A stretch of DNA of 64,000 bases from Prosopocoilus inquinatus (Eukaryota; Arthropoda; Insecta; Coleoptera; Lucanidae), in NCBI GenBank assembly GCA_036172665.1, contig CM069873.1, forward strand, positions 46,594,001 to 46,658,000, given 5' to 3'. This document shows positions 31,924 through 43,445 of this stretch, piece by piece; the stretch's first letter is position 1; each line of letters starts with the position of its first letter. The position numbers and the translations under genes were made by a program. The notes under the pieces were generated by a model. That model ran no database searches and had not been told where the DNA came from. It was given only the letters and a program-made list of their open reading frames with translations.

Positions 31924-34900
31924 GTGCTACTATATATAAACTTTAGAGGTACTTTACATATTTAAAAACAAATTGCAGTATTGGCAAAGAGATATAACCA
32001 TTGTATGTAGAATTAATATTCCTTTGAAATGATATGCCATTCAAATCACGTACAGTACCGCCTATGGAACCTTCTATTTTAAGTTTATCCCTAAACTTAG
32101 TACACACTATTTATTTGCTTTTATTTGACTTTTGTTGGAATTTCGTGTTTCATTTTGTTTCAAAGTTCAAATTGTGGAGAAACGATGTTAGATGAGAACA
32201 AATTTCCTGTCATTCATTCAAAAATAGGGTTCCAAAATTGACAGAGGACGAGCGAGGGGAGAGGAAGAACTGTAGAGTACCACTACATAAGAATCCATAC
32301 AAAATGAACAACTGGGAATTTTAAGTGCAATCGTGACTTGTTCCGTTTTGTTGTAGAATCTATTTATTTAGTGCTGGTGCAAATAACTGGCAGTTAATTA
32401 CTCAACACTATCCGAATTTTTATACGTCATTAAAATAAATACAAATATTAAGTTTTGATTAACGAAGTGCAGTTATTTGATACTGATGAGAACTGCATAT
32501 AACTTGCATGTATTCTTTCACAAATTGAACTGTATGTATTGTTGGGGAAGCAGAAGGCAGGACAGTAAAGTGTCATGAAGTTTAAACCTTACTTTTAAAT
32601 TTCGGTAACTACGGTAATTTATCATCCTTCACATTAATTAAAATGATTAATCATTACGTTTATAATTAAAAATTATAACGAACAAATTGTTCATGCAAAT
32701 ATATTATATTAATCTAATAGCTAATTTAATGCTAAGTATTTAAAATGAATCAAAATAAAATTTGGTCATGTAGTCTCGATTGAATTGTTGAATGCAAATA
32801 TCCGGGCGTTGGTTGAATTAAGATTTCTAATATATTCTACATCAGAAATGTCACATAGTTCTTCTATAGGCTTCAGTAATTCCATTTTATTCACTGATCG
32901 AAACTTTTCTCTTACATTTTAGTTATTTCTGGCTACGACCGTCACCAAGGAACTTTTACACTATCAAAATAATCCGAAATTTCGTTATAAGACTTGTTCC
33001 TTTCTATTTCCGCAACTGTACATTCAACTATGTCGTCAGTTTTTAACAGTTTTCATTTATTTTGAATTCATGAGAGGAAATATGTGTTAACTTAAAGACT
33101 TTCTCTTGGGTGTTAATAAGTTTAAAACTAAATCATTATTTAGTTTTAGGAAAAAAAAAAACAAATCTGAGCAAATAAAAAGTAGTAAGTATTCGGTAAG
33201 TGGTGCTGGGCGCATTGTGAACTTTAAAATTTTAGGTGGTTTAAGTGGCATATCATTGTAAAGGAATTTTCATTCTACATCCAATAACATTTTCAGTTTC
33301 TGCATTTTTTTTTAAATCATATAACAATATCTAAAATTTATTAATATTTGGTTATACAAAACTGGTACTTACCGGTTTATACAGGTTGTTTACCAATTTC
33401 ATACAAAGAAAAATGCAACTGATAATAATAGAGATAAAAAATAGTACAATGAATCCTTTTTTTTTGTTTAACAAAATGTTAATAAATTTTAGAGATAATA
33501 TCATATGATTTAAAAAAATTGCATACCTCGACATTGGGTATAAAGTAATAATAACAAATATTTATATTGATAACAAGAAAAATGATTTACACGTTCTTTG
33601 ATGAGAAGATTGTTATCTACAAGTTATAACTCATCCTTAACAGTTTCTTCGACTTCGAATTTTGATCAACTATTTTCTTAAAACTATCAAACATGCCTTC
33701 GACAAAGCCGTCATCGCTAACATAAGTACACAGTTCTAAGTAGACGTTGGTAGGTAATATAAAATTGAATTTAAGTTTTAATATTACTTCAGTGCACAAC
33801 CAACTTACTTTAGAGTTTTTAATAATCACGAGTTAGTTAAATCTAAATTCTTCTACAACTAAGCCAAGTCTTGCCATATGAAAACTCATGTAATTTTAAG
33901 AAAAACGAAAACCATTTGGACAAGCAGGATGTTCACGAGAAGCAGCTGTAACAGCTAACTTCTTTATTTGTTACAAAATAATCAATTATTTTCAACTTTT
34001 TTTAATGAAAAATTATATTTTTGTCATCGTATCGCGTTCAGGATATTAAATTAAATACGTCTATAGAATATTCTCTCCCTATCTCCTTTTTCTTTGTAAA
34101 TTATTTACTCCTAGTAAATAACGGATTTAGACATTTTAAAATATCCCGCATTCAGCATTCGATAATAACTAATATGAACTTAATTTAAAGAAATTTTTAA
34201 TCAAAACAATTCACACAAGTTTAAAATTTCGCGAGATAGTTTTAATTTAAAAAGTTTCGAGACATTTCCTGTTCGATTTTATAACATCTGAAAAACAAAT
34301 TACTGTCAGGTTTTACAGATATTCGATTGTTTTTAACTTTTTTTAAACTGTTTATCATCGTATCGCGTTCAGGACTTCAAATTAATTAGGTCTGTAAAAT
34401 TTGTTTTCCTGATGGTACAATAAAATAGAGCAGGAGAGATCCTGAAACTTTTCTAATTGAAGTTATGTCGTGAAAATATAAATAAAGAAGTTAACCATTG
34501 ATCGCATTTACTTACCATTAGTAGTAGTATATCCCCATTCTAAGGCCATTCTGTAATTAAAAAAATTGAAATGTTAAATAAATTGTATTTTCGCAGGCGT
34601 GTGATTTGATAAATGGTGGGTTATAAGGAATATAATGAATATCAATACCTACATAGTTCTTGTTACTATAATTCTTTGCATTGTAAATGCAATAAATTCT
34701 ATACATTAATAAAATAAATTCGATACAATAAATGTAAAAGAAACAAATGCGTAGATGGATTTTATGTAAGATGTATATGAATAAAAGTTTCTATTTTCAA
34801 AGTGAGATCTAAGAAAGTGGATGAATTTACAATGCAGGTTCATATTTGGAGGACTTTCACACAGAAAATATGTATCAAATTTAAAAAAAAAATCAGCAAC

Positions 34901-36700
34901 TATAGTCGTGCAGCATGAACATACTTCTGGAACTTATTCATAAGAAATTGGTCATGAGTTGCAGTTTCATGTCACCACTTGCCATAATTTAGAGAAATCG
35001 TTCATCTAATTGAAATCAATCAAATCAATCTGAATCATTCTGAATCATTTCGTTCGGAAAGATTCATTCATTCATCAAAACATTAGATTCGTTCATTTCG
35101 TTTAATGTGAATAAAGTATTTAATGAAATTAGGTAAGATGTACTCATCGCTACTAAACTGCTCGTTGCATTTGAAAAAAAATGTGTGGCAAAAATCAATG
35201 GCGGTACTGAGTAGCCCATCTGGACTGGCCCTTAGGGTGTGCGTGCACACATCTGGCGTTTCTTACTTAAAAAAGAAAACCTAGAAACCTTTTAAATCAA
35301 TGAAAAGGAACTTTAAAAAAGTCACACTTATTTTTGCAGTAAACGATATTTTTATAACGTTTAGGTCTGCCAAGTATTTTCAGTTAATTTGTGATGGTTG
35401 TGGTTACTTTAGATCAGGGCTCCCAAAGGAGTCGAAATCTACTCATTAACATACGTTAGAAATTTCGTAGCAAGAGTTGATCTAAATAATTTATTAACGC
35501 TCTATATAACTTCAATTGTCAAATTTTAATGACATTCTTGACCTAAAATAATAATTCTGTTTTTTATTGAATGAATTTCTGCTCCTTTACTTTATTTTTT
35601 GCCTAAATTGACAAAATTGTATCACTGAATTGAAAAAAATATGCCAAGCATTTTCATAACTTCATAAGTTACAATCATCATTTGATATTTTTGTTCCATA
35701 CTGTATGTATTGCACAAGGGCGTTTGATATCTTAGCAGCGGGTCAGGTAGAATGTTATTAATATTACTAAATTCAAAGAAGAAACCTTTCAATAATTTCA
35801 ATCTATTCAAATTACAAACTTTTCAATTTCAAGTTTTCAGGTTTTGACAACATTGTGTTATTACAAATAGAAAATAGTGAGGAGTTAGTCAATAGTTATT
35901 TGAGTTTTATGTATTTTCCAGTACATTTAAATACTTCGTGCAAAAATCGGTAATTATTAATAAATTCTAAGAAATTAAAAAATATCTTTAACTGTTTTTG
36001 AACCACATATTTTAGCGCTTCACCGATTCATTTGTTATCATGTGCCTGAAGTTTATAATAGACCCTATATTTATCACAGCCAGTCTACTTAAGTATAATT
36101 AATTCGTGCATTTCTTTCGTGTCAGTAGTTCAAGATTTATTTATTTCAGGTGTCCTTGGAATAGATTTTGGCAAGCGTGCGAAGATAAAAATACGACAGG
36201 ATCGCAGCATTTATTCAATAGTCGCATCACTCTCTGCTGACAGACTTACTGTGCATAAAACAGAAACTTTCATTAGGCAATTCGAATTTCTCTAATTTTA
36301 TTGGGCTTGCTTATCTTTCCGGCCACTTTGATATGTTAATTACGCGCCTCCCACGGATAGTTTTGATGTATTTCAGATTATGTGAGATTATTTTATCGCA
36401 TAATTACGCAGTTGTGAAAATTGCAAATTTAATTATGACACATCGGAAATGTAAATATGTCACTAATTAGCTATATAAATTTCTGAAATGATTTTCTCGA
36501 TTCTCTAAAACTTCTCAATCATCAGTTTACACTTGAAATATCAACAGTATCTTATCAATAACGGCATTGGCACCCGTTTTCAGATTCTAATCGTGGTAAT
36601 AAATTAAGTTGTCAGTTGCTTTCATCTTACTGTTATTACAATTCGGAAAAATCGCAAATTAACGACGGAGACACAGGATAAGCAATCGATAGTGATTAGG
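31924..36700. other. Least repetitive stretch; no supported gene
   Basis: This 4.8 kb shows no transposase, LINE or element end I can recognise. About 33985-34075 and 34325-34405 share TCATCGTATCGCGTTCAGGA and flanks as a short direct repeat. About 35015-35110 is rich in TGAATCATT-like motifs of the kind found in hAT subterminal regions. An acceptor-like TTTATTTCAG at 36140-36149 precedes a 48-codon open stretch starting GVLGIDFGKRAKIK, for which I know no family. Confidence 0.4.
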
Positions 36701-36764
36701 AGTTATCTCACGTAACGTTGATGATCGATTATAAATTGTGATTAAGTAACAACTCGTTTATATG

Positions 36765-36800
36765 TATATAAAAACCTGCGATCTAGTTTTCAGCGTTGCA
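36765..36800 (+). promoter_or_regulatory. Candidate core promoter: TATA box plus initiator
   Basis: TATATAAAAA at 36765-36774 is followed by TTTTCAGCGT, whose CA at 36791-36792 lies 27 bases from the TATA start. This is an arthropod-style TATA and initiator arrangement, although the spacing is a little short. The next 100 bp contains an ATG followed quickly by a stop, so no coding exon is obvious, and a foldback element begins at 36901. A host gene whose first intron or 5' UTR was hit by the insertion would explain this; chance is the alternative. Confidence 0.3.
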
Positions 36801-36900
36801 GGCAGGTCGAGTCACATTCGCAAAAGAATTGAGCCGGAGATAAATTTGGATAACAACATTTAAATGTCTGTGTTTTCATGAATACCTACAGTCACAAATA

Positions 36901-39900
36901 TACGGAGTCCATCGAGTGACACGGTCTTCTTTACTGTCTAAAGTATACAAGATAGAAAAAAAATTCAAGCGAGCTAAGGTGTAAATCAGTCAGCTCTATT
37001 TAATAAAATTATTTTTGGCTCTACAGGCTGTTCAATAACTGAGAACCATACCTAAGTTATATTTTTTTAACACTCAGTATATTTTTACATATTTCGAAAA
37101 TACGCATAACGAATTTGTAATAACCAAAAATTTCGGAAGTTTTATTTAAGAGTTTGTAAGATATTAATGTTTATATGTAAATAAATATTTTATTTTGAGC
37201 TCTTATAGTTTTGTAATTTATTTGTATTTCGTCGTGAATTTTGTAGTTAGTCAATACAATATTTCATCTACAGAAATTTCAATTTTATTTTACTCAAAAT
37301 TTTTAAATGGAACACCCGGTATACCTAAACTCTTGTGAAACACTGTTTTAATGAGCTTTCATAAAACGCCAAATGTATTTGTGTAAACTGAAGAAATTGC
37401 GAGACAGCAATGAAACATTTTCTTTTCTTTCAATATTAACGTTATTTAGACTTCCAGTCCGGTTGTTCTGTTTCAGTTAGGTGATAAATCAATTAATATA
37501 TTTTTCTTGTATTCATAGTAATTGAAAATGTTCCTATTAAACTAATTCCTATTTTCCTTCCTATTTTTAATTGACAGAACATATGTTTAGGTTAGTGACA
37601 CACTAATGGCCGGTATTTTCATCTCTCATTTACTTTAATCGTTGATTTATTCCCATAGTTACAATTATAGAGACAATTGTTTCTATAGGAATTTAATCAA
37701 CGGATAGAGTTAATTAGAGATTAAAAAACCAGACCTAAGTTTACAAATTTGTATTTCTTTTTGTTATAACAAAATGGATTTTAAGAATGAAAAGTTGTGT
37801 GACGTGGCACACCTAATAGGAGAAAGCAACCAACCCTGTCTTTTGGCGTCATGATGACAAGTGTTTACAAGAAGTTGAAAAACAATTCGAATATTTAATA
37901 TAAATTTTCTAGCTCCAATGGTTCCTTGTCATTCTTAATTTGTTCATTGTTTTCTGTTATTTTCTAATTTATTATTTATTATTCTTAATTTGTACAATAT
38001 TTTGTTATTTCTAATTAAATTAACTAATGTTCGGTAATTTATCACCAAATTAAAACAGAAGAACCAGTCGAAAAGCCTAAATAACGTCAATAGTGTAATT
38101 AAAAAAAAATAAGTAATTGTTTCGCGATTTTTTCAGATTAGATAAATATGTTTGGCGTTTTATGAAAGCTCATTAAAACAGTCTTTCACAAGAGTTTAGA
38201 TATACCGGGTGTTCCATTTGAAAATATTGAGAAAAATTAACTTTTTCAAAACTCAACAGCCTGGACACATAATAACTAATAGATCAAAGCTGTTGTGGAA
38301 TTTCTGTAGATTGCTGTATTGACTACTACCTACTAAAATTCACAACGAAATCTAAATAACTAATAAAACTATAAGAAGTCAAAATAGAGCAATTTCTTAT
38401 ATACAAGGTGTCATCAAATAAGTTTCACATATTAAAACTGTAAGTTCTTCATGACATAAGAAAACGAATTCTGCATATCTTAATTTTTTTGGTGAAAAAT
38501 GAAAGAAATGAAAGCCCCACAAGAGCCCGGAGTCTTTTTGTTTGAGAACCTCTGACCGATCGTGTGTGGATTTTTCTAAGCAAAACATTACATTATAAAC
38601 AAAACATAAAGCAATAAAGCGTCATCGAAATGAAGGACACTGCGTCAATAAAATCTTCGCTCAACAATTCCATAACAAAAAAGAATAAACATCCATCACG
38701 TTTGTGGCATTACTGGATAAATTAAGTTAATTTTCTGCTGACAAAACAATAAGTAAAACTTAGGAAATAGAAACATTTAAGGTAACATTCTAAAAATTAT
38801 CGTATACAACGCACGTCGGTATTCATCGTCCTTTCATTTATGGTTTGATTATTTCGTTTTGGTTACACTGTACAAATAAATGACATCGAGGAGTATCTGA
38901 CAAAGAACCTGCTTTTACTTAAATTATTGTCGAATACTTGTTCATTTTACGTATTTATTTATTTATTTAGTCTTGTCGTTATTGAAGACTCTTTAGTTAT
39001 TCAATAAAGAATAAAGTTTATGTTTATGTGATTCATACTAAGATCTAATTATTGTCGATTATCTAATAAAACAAATTTAATTCTATAATCAGCAAACGGA
39101 GGATCTAAGAAAGTGAACTGCCTGAAACCAGTTTGAGACAGCGGCAGTCCGACTCGACTTGGGGGTCTAAATCGAAGCGCTAAATGTTCCGCCCGCTTAT
39201 ACGTGGTTTTTAATCAATCAGTCTAATATCGTCACAGTAACAACGCGAGTATAATTCCAGAAGCTAATAACAGCTCTTTCCTGAATTTAGAAACAACAGT
39301 TTAGTTGAATTAAATAGAAACACGACACGTCTCTGCAGCACTCTCTCTCGTGCGCATCGTGTCCGAGCATCGCAGTCATCCGCGGCATTATTGTGAATCA
39401 TGCCGTCCTAACGAATGCATTATTTCTTTGGCTCAGCGATTGTTCACTATCAGCTAGACGCGATGCGCCGGCAAATACGTTGAGGCGTGTACACAATCTA
39501 TTTATAACATCGCACCGCTTCATTGCAATAGTAAAGTGTTACACTTTTTTCTATCCGCCATGTGATAATTAGTGAGAGTAGATTTCAAATGGTCTTCTTT
39601 AATCAAATTGCACACGTGGGCAACCACCGGGACACTATGAATTTGATATTGTGTTTACGTAAAACATCACAGCTTTTAAAAATGCGATCAAGCACTTGAC
39701 ATTGACTTTTGCTGGAGTTTTATTTTATGATGTCTAAGGATAGGATTAGAATAAGTACACGCCATCGTTTCAGTAGCGCCGAAAAAATGCGTCGAACAGG
39801 CACATCGTGTAATGGGACCGTGAAAATAATTTACGGCGTTCTTACTGTATATGATGCAATGTGGCGATATACTCCGGAGATCGAAGTAAAACTGCTCAAC

Positions 39901-40551
39901 TAATAACTCTAAAAATCTTTACACATTGAAACAAGAACAGTTGATTGCATAACTATAATTTTTTATTGCGGCAATATTGCTCTGTCTTTTGTTATACTGA
40001 GTAACACTGTTGCTGTAGCGGCGTTAATTGTCTCCACCGTACTCGCGCTTGTTTACACGCTACGGTCCAATATCTTATATTGCCCGCTTCATTAGAATTT
40101 GATCCGCGCAAAATATATTTTCCCGTTATATAATGATGTCTTTACGGACAATCGACCAGAAGTTCTCAAACAAATGTACCAACGTTCCTTTTGATAATTG
40201 CGGCATTAATTCTCTTATATGACGAGGAATTTGCAGTATTAATATGTGAAACTAGTTTGATTACACCCGGTATAAACATTAATATCTTACAAACTCTTAA
40301 ATTAAACTTCCAAAACTTTTGGTTGTTACCTATTCGTTATGCGTAATTTCGAAATATGTAAAAATGTACTGGGTGTTCCTTTTGAAAAAATATATCATTG
40401 GTACGGCTCTTTGTTACTGAACACCCTGTACAGCCAAAAATTTTATTAAATAGAGCGGACTGAGTTATGCCTTAGCTCGTTTGAATTTTTTTTTCTATCT
40501 TATATACTTTAGACGGTAGAGAAGACCGCGGCACTCGGTGGACACCCTGTA
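36901..40551. mobile_element. Foldback element with about 600-bp arms, containing a nested insertion
   Basis: The outer ends (TACGGAGTCCATCGAGTG at left, TACAGGGTGTCCACCGAGTG read inward from the right) are flanked by TA. The left arm runs 36901 to about 37500 continuously. Its mirror is split: 38040-38399 and 40275-40551, with a 1.87-kb element between them. The inner arm ends share GTTTTAATGAGCTTTCATAAAACGCC-type sequence around 37350 and 38155. The two arm pieces join without loss when the inserted element and one TA are removed. Confidence 0.85.
38402..40272. mobile_element. 1.87-kb TIR element carrying GC-richer non-repeat DNA
   Basis: The left end is TACAAGGTGTCATC and the right end read inward is TACCGGGTGTAATC. 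The inverted match runs on through AGTTTCACATATTAA and, about 120-160 bp in, TTTGTTTGAGAAC, giving imperfect ends of roughly 150-180 bp. TA duplications at 38400-38401 and 40273-40274 match the uninterrupted site in the other foldback arm. The interior, especially 39100-40080, has much more GC than the window, CT-rich and CG-containing stretches (CTCTCTCTCGTGCGCATCG at about 39341) and no transposase. A 64-codon frame at 39709 is unconvincing. Confidence 0.8.
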
Positions 40552-40559
40552 TAAAATTT

Positions 40560-41029
40560 TACGTAAGCACAAAAAAATGATTACTTTAAAAACTAAGAGA
40601 TGTTTGTTACGTCAACTGATGAAAGATGTCTCTAAAATCATTTCAGAATTTTAGAAGTAAATGTTTTGAAAGATTTTTAAACCTATTTTAGATTTTAAAA
40701 TATTCAAAAATTGCTTGTGTCATCCGGTTTTCCGGACCATTGGAATATTTTTAATACCTATTGAAAATGTTGATGCAAAAATACCTTTTGCGAAATGAAA
40801 ACTCCAAATGTTGTATGAATCTGCCAAGGAAAGAGTAAGTTTTTTAGATTGTTGGTAAATAAAACGTATTGGGACGTTCAAGGTACGTTCGATCGCCAAA
40901 AAATCGGCATCAAATGGGAAGAATCTTTATTTTTCATTTTTCGAAAAAACTTTTTACGGCAATAATTTCTGCTTGTCCAAAACCTATTTAGCCCCTATCA
41001 TATATAACGAGTGATTTATACTTATTTAG
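40560..41029. other. No gene seen; repeat boundary near 40890
   Basis: AT-rich sequence. From about 40890 (ATCGCCAAAAA) the sequence is an inverted copy of the stretch ending at about 46402. It forms the left outer edge of a loose inverted repeat around the mariner fragments. Confidence 0.5.
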
Positions 41030-41670
41030 AAAATAGTGTTTTTCGAAATGATCAAAATCGCAAAATTGTTATTACTCGGAAATTAGTCAAGATTTCAATG
41101 AGATTTCTTTAACCTGGATTAGTTTCACCTTATTGCGTAATATCAAGGCCAGAAAATAGGTTAGTTTTCTTTAATTTCCCGAAAAATTGAATAAAAAATA
41201 ATAAAGAAGATTACCGCTTCAGATATTGAATTATTTAGCGGAAAGTAATATGTTTACCTAATTTTCACGTTTTTGATGCAAGGTACTTTTTAAGAGAAAC
41301 ATTTTTCATTAATACTTAATATGCATTTAAATGACTTCCAAAAACTCTAATTTATCCCTGTAAATAACTTACTTTCACAAAAACACTATAAATATTCTTT
41401 TACAGCTGCCTAAATGAGGAGATTTTTTCTTATTTAGTTTACGTGTTCAGTCAATTAAATAGAAAAAATATGAGATGCCCATGAATTTTCAATTGAAATT
41501 ACTAAAGGCCTCTTTCATAAAACGACTAAAGGCCGATTTAGAGATTGACGTCCATTCGCATGACGCACCCGTTTGCGCAAAAGTAATCACATGACATGAA
41601 GTCACACTTCATTGACGGAAGCACTATCGCAATGTGTATTTTATACGTGGACTGCTGGAAAATTTTCTGG
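41030..41670 (+). repeat. Direct repeat, copy 1 (partner 43445-45250)
   Basis: Shared ordered blocks with 43445-45250 are TTTTTCGAAATG near 41038/43449, AGATTTCAATGAGAT, GGCCAGAAAATA, ACGTTTTTGATGCAAGGT, TCTAAAAACTCTAAT-like sequence, GAGGAGATTTTT and GCTGGAAAA.TTTCTGGAA at the end. The second copy carries about 0.8-1.1 kb of extra sequence (about 43810-44600). Direct flanking of a mariner fragment looks LTR-like at first, but no primer site or gag/pol lies between the copies. Confidence 0.7.
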
Positions 41671-41774
41671 AATCTAGTAGATCTAGAATTGTTAGCGTTT
41701 ATCAACAGTCATATTTGAAAAATTTGACGTTTTTCGCCTATAATTCTATTGACAATTCCTATCCAAGTGAACTA

Positions 41775-43057
41775 CCGTGCCTTCAATTGAATTCCTCATT
41801 AAAGTGGGCTATGATTTCACTGTTTTTTTCTCCTAAGATTTGCAGCACTGACAGCTGTTCAATTATTTAATTAAACAAATTTCAAATTGACAATTGTATT
41901 TTCAATTAATTCAAAATGTTAGAATTACAGCAGAAAATATTTATTGTTGAAAGTTATTTTCAAACCGGTAGAATAGAAAATGGACAGTTAGTTTATTCAA
42001 TTAATCAGTGTGTACAGAAGTTTCGACAGCAGTTTCCTAATTTTGCTATTACTTATGAACAGCTAGTTAAACATATCCATGCTTGTGTTCTTAAATTTCG
42101 TGAAACAGGATCATTTGGTCGCAAAACAAAGAGCAGCTAAGAAAAGGACTGCAGCCTGCATTGAAGATGTTCGGGACCGAATGGAACACTCTCCCAAGAA
42201 ATCTATTGCGAAACTTTCACAAAAAGTTCAGCTATCAGTGGGAATATGTCAAACTATTCTTAAAAAAGTCTTAAAGCTTTATCCATGTAAGATTTGAGCA
42301 GTTCACGAACTCAGGCCAGTAGATTTTCACAGAAGAAAGAATATTGTCAGTGGTTTCTTGATAACTTAAACAACGACAACATTCTTGACAAGTGTTTCTT
42401 TTCCGATGAGGCCTGGTTTCATCTCTCAGGGTATTTAAATAGACAGAATATGAGAATATGGTCAGCAGAAAATTGGTGTTTGGCTAGCAGTGTCAAGAAG
42501 GTGTATCATCGGATCAATATTTTTTAACGACTCAGTAACTGCTGAAAGATACCGAAATGAGTTATTAGAACCTTTCATTAATCAACTACATGATGATGAA
42601 CTTACAGAAGGGTTTTTTCAGCTAGACAATGCTACTGCCCACAAAGCTCATCAAACAATGACTTTCCTGCAGCAGTTTTTCTATAATCGGATTGTGAATT
42701 TTCGTGCAAGGTCTCCGGATCTCACAATTATGGATTACTTCATTTATCCGCACATGAAAAACACAGTTTTTAGAACTACGCGTCACACAATCGAAGAAAT
42801 TCGTGCGGGCATTTGTGTGTGCTAACATAACCCCCGAACACTTAGCGCAAACGGGTTTGAAAACATGAAACGCAGAGTACGCTTATGTATTCAAGCTGAA
42901 GGAGAGCACTTTGAGCATCTACTTTAAACTTTAATGTGTTTTTATTTGATGTTATGATCAGTACTGACAGTTAATGACAACTGTTTTCTCTAGAATTGTG
43001 TAGCCAACAAAAAAAAATCACAGCTTACTTTAATGAGGAATTCAATTGAAGGCACGG
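41775..43057 (+). mobile_element. 1283-bp DUF4817-type mariner-group transposon
   Basis: The ends read CCGTGCCTTCAATTGAATTC and its reverse complement, with a match of about 35 bp extending imperfectly further, flanked by TA at 41773-41774 and 43058-43059. The same flanks occur uninterrupted at about 46080-46100 on the minus strand (AAGTGAACTAGTTTTGTTTG when reversed), which is the empty site. It carries one broken transposase gene. Confidence 0.92.
41916..42927 (+). pseudogene. DUF4817/DDD transposase pseudogene
   Basis: The reading opens MLELQQKIFIVESYFQTGRI, a DUF4817 helix-turn-helix. A frameshift near 42115 leads into a second DNA-binding region (KSIAKLSQKVQLSVG). A stop follows at about 42296 and a frame change before FFSDEAWFHLSGYLN, which holds the first Asp. 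Another shift near 42500 leads to GFFQLDNATAHKAHQ with the second Asp and RSPDLTIMDYFIYPHMK with the third. I count 35 residues between the second and third Asp in the present sequence. The tail (HLAQTG to YFKL) is recognisable after one more frame change. It differs clearly from the DD41D gene at 7.8 kb. Confidence 0.82.
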
Positions 43058-43103
43058 TAGTTTTGTTTGTACAACATTTGAGAAAAAGTAATTTTGTGTA
43101 AAC

Positions 43104-43445
43104 ATGGAAATCTCGCGTGAAAATTTTCGTACCATGATTTTTTACGATTTCAAATGTGGTCTAACGCCGAGACAATGCCTCGATCGGCTTCATTTGACTT
43201 ATGGAGATGAAGCACCATCAAAGAGCAGTGTTTATAATTGGTTTTCCGAATTCCAGCATGGACGTACCTCTCTCAGTGACGAATTTCGTGAAGGTCGTCC
43301 ATCAACATCTGTTGTTGCCACTAATGTAGATACTGTGCGTGAGATGCTTGAGAGAGATCGACATTTGACATACCGTGAGATTCAAGCATGCTTACGCATT
43401 AACATGAAAGCAATACACCAGATTTTGCATGATCATTTGAACGTT
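43104..43445 (+). pseudogene. Mariner transposase N-terminal fragment
   Basis: An open 113-codon stretch begins MEISRENFRTMIFYDFKCGL, followed by SVYNWFSEFQHGR, EGRPSTSVV and HLTYREIQACLRI. These are the two helix-turn-helix motifs and the GRPS linker of a mariner transposase. It ends abruptly at HDHLNV, where sequence of the direct repeat begins, so the catalytic domain is missing. Fragments of the same family lie at 45370-46044 and 54092-54740. Confidence 0.88.

Noticed and set aside
39709..39903. 64-codon frame as a host exon
   Set aside because: No splice sites, no recognisable motif, and it lies inside the TIR element at 38402-40272.
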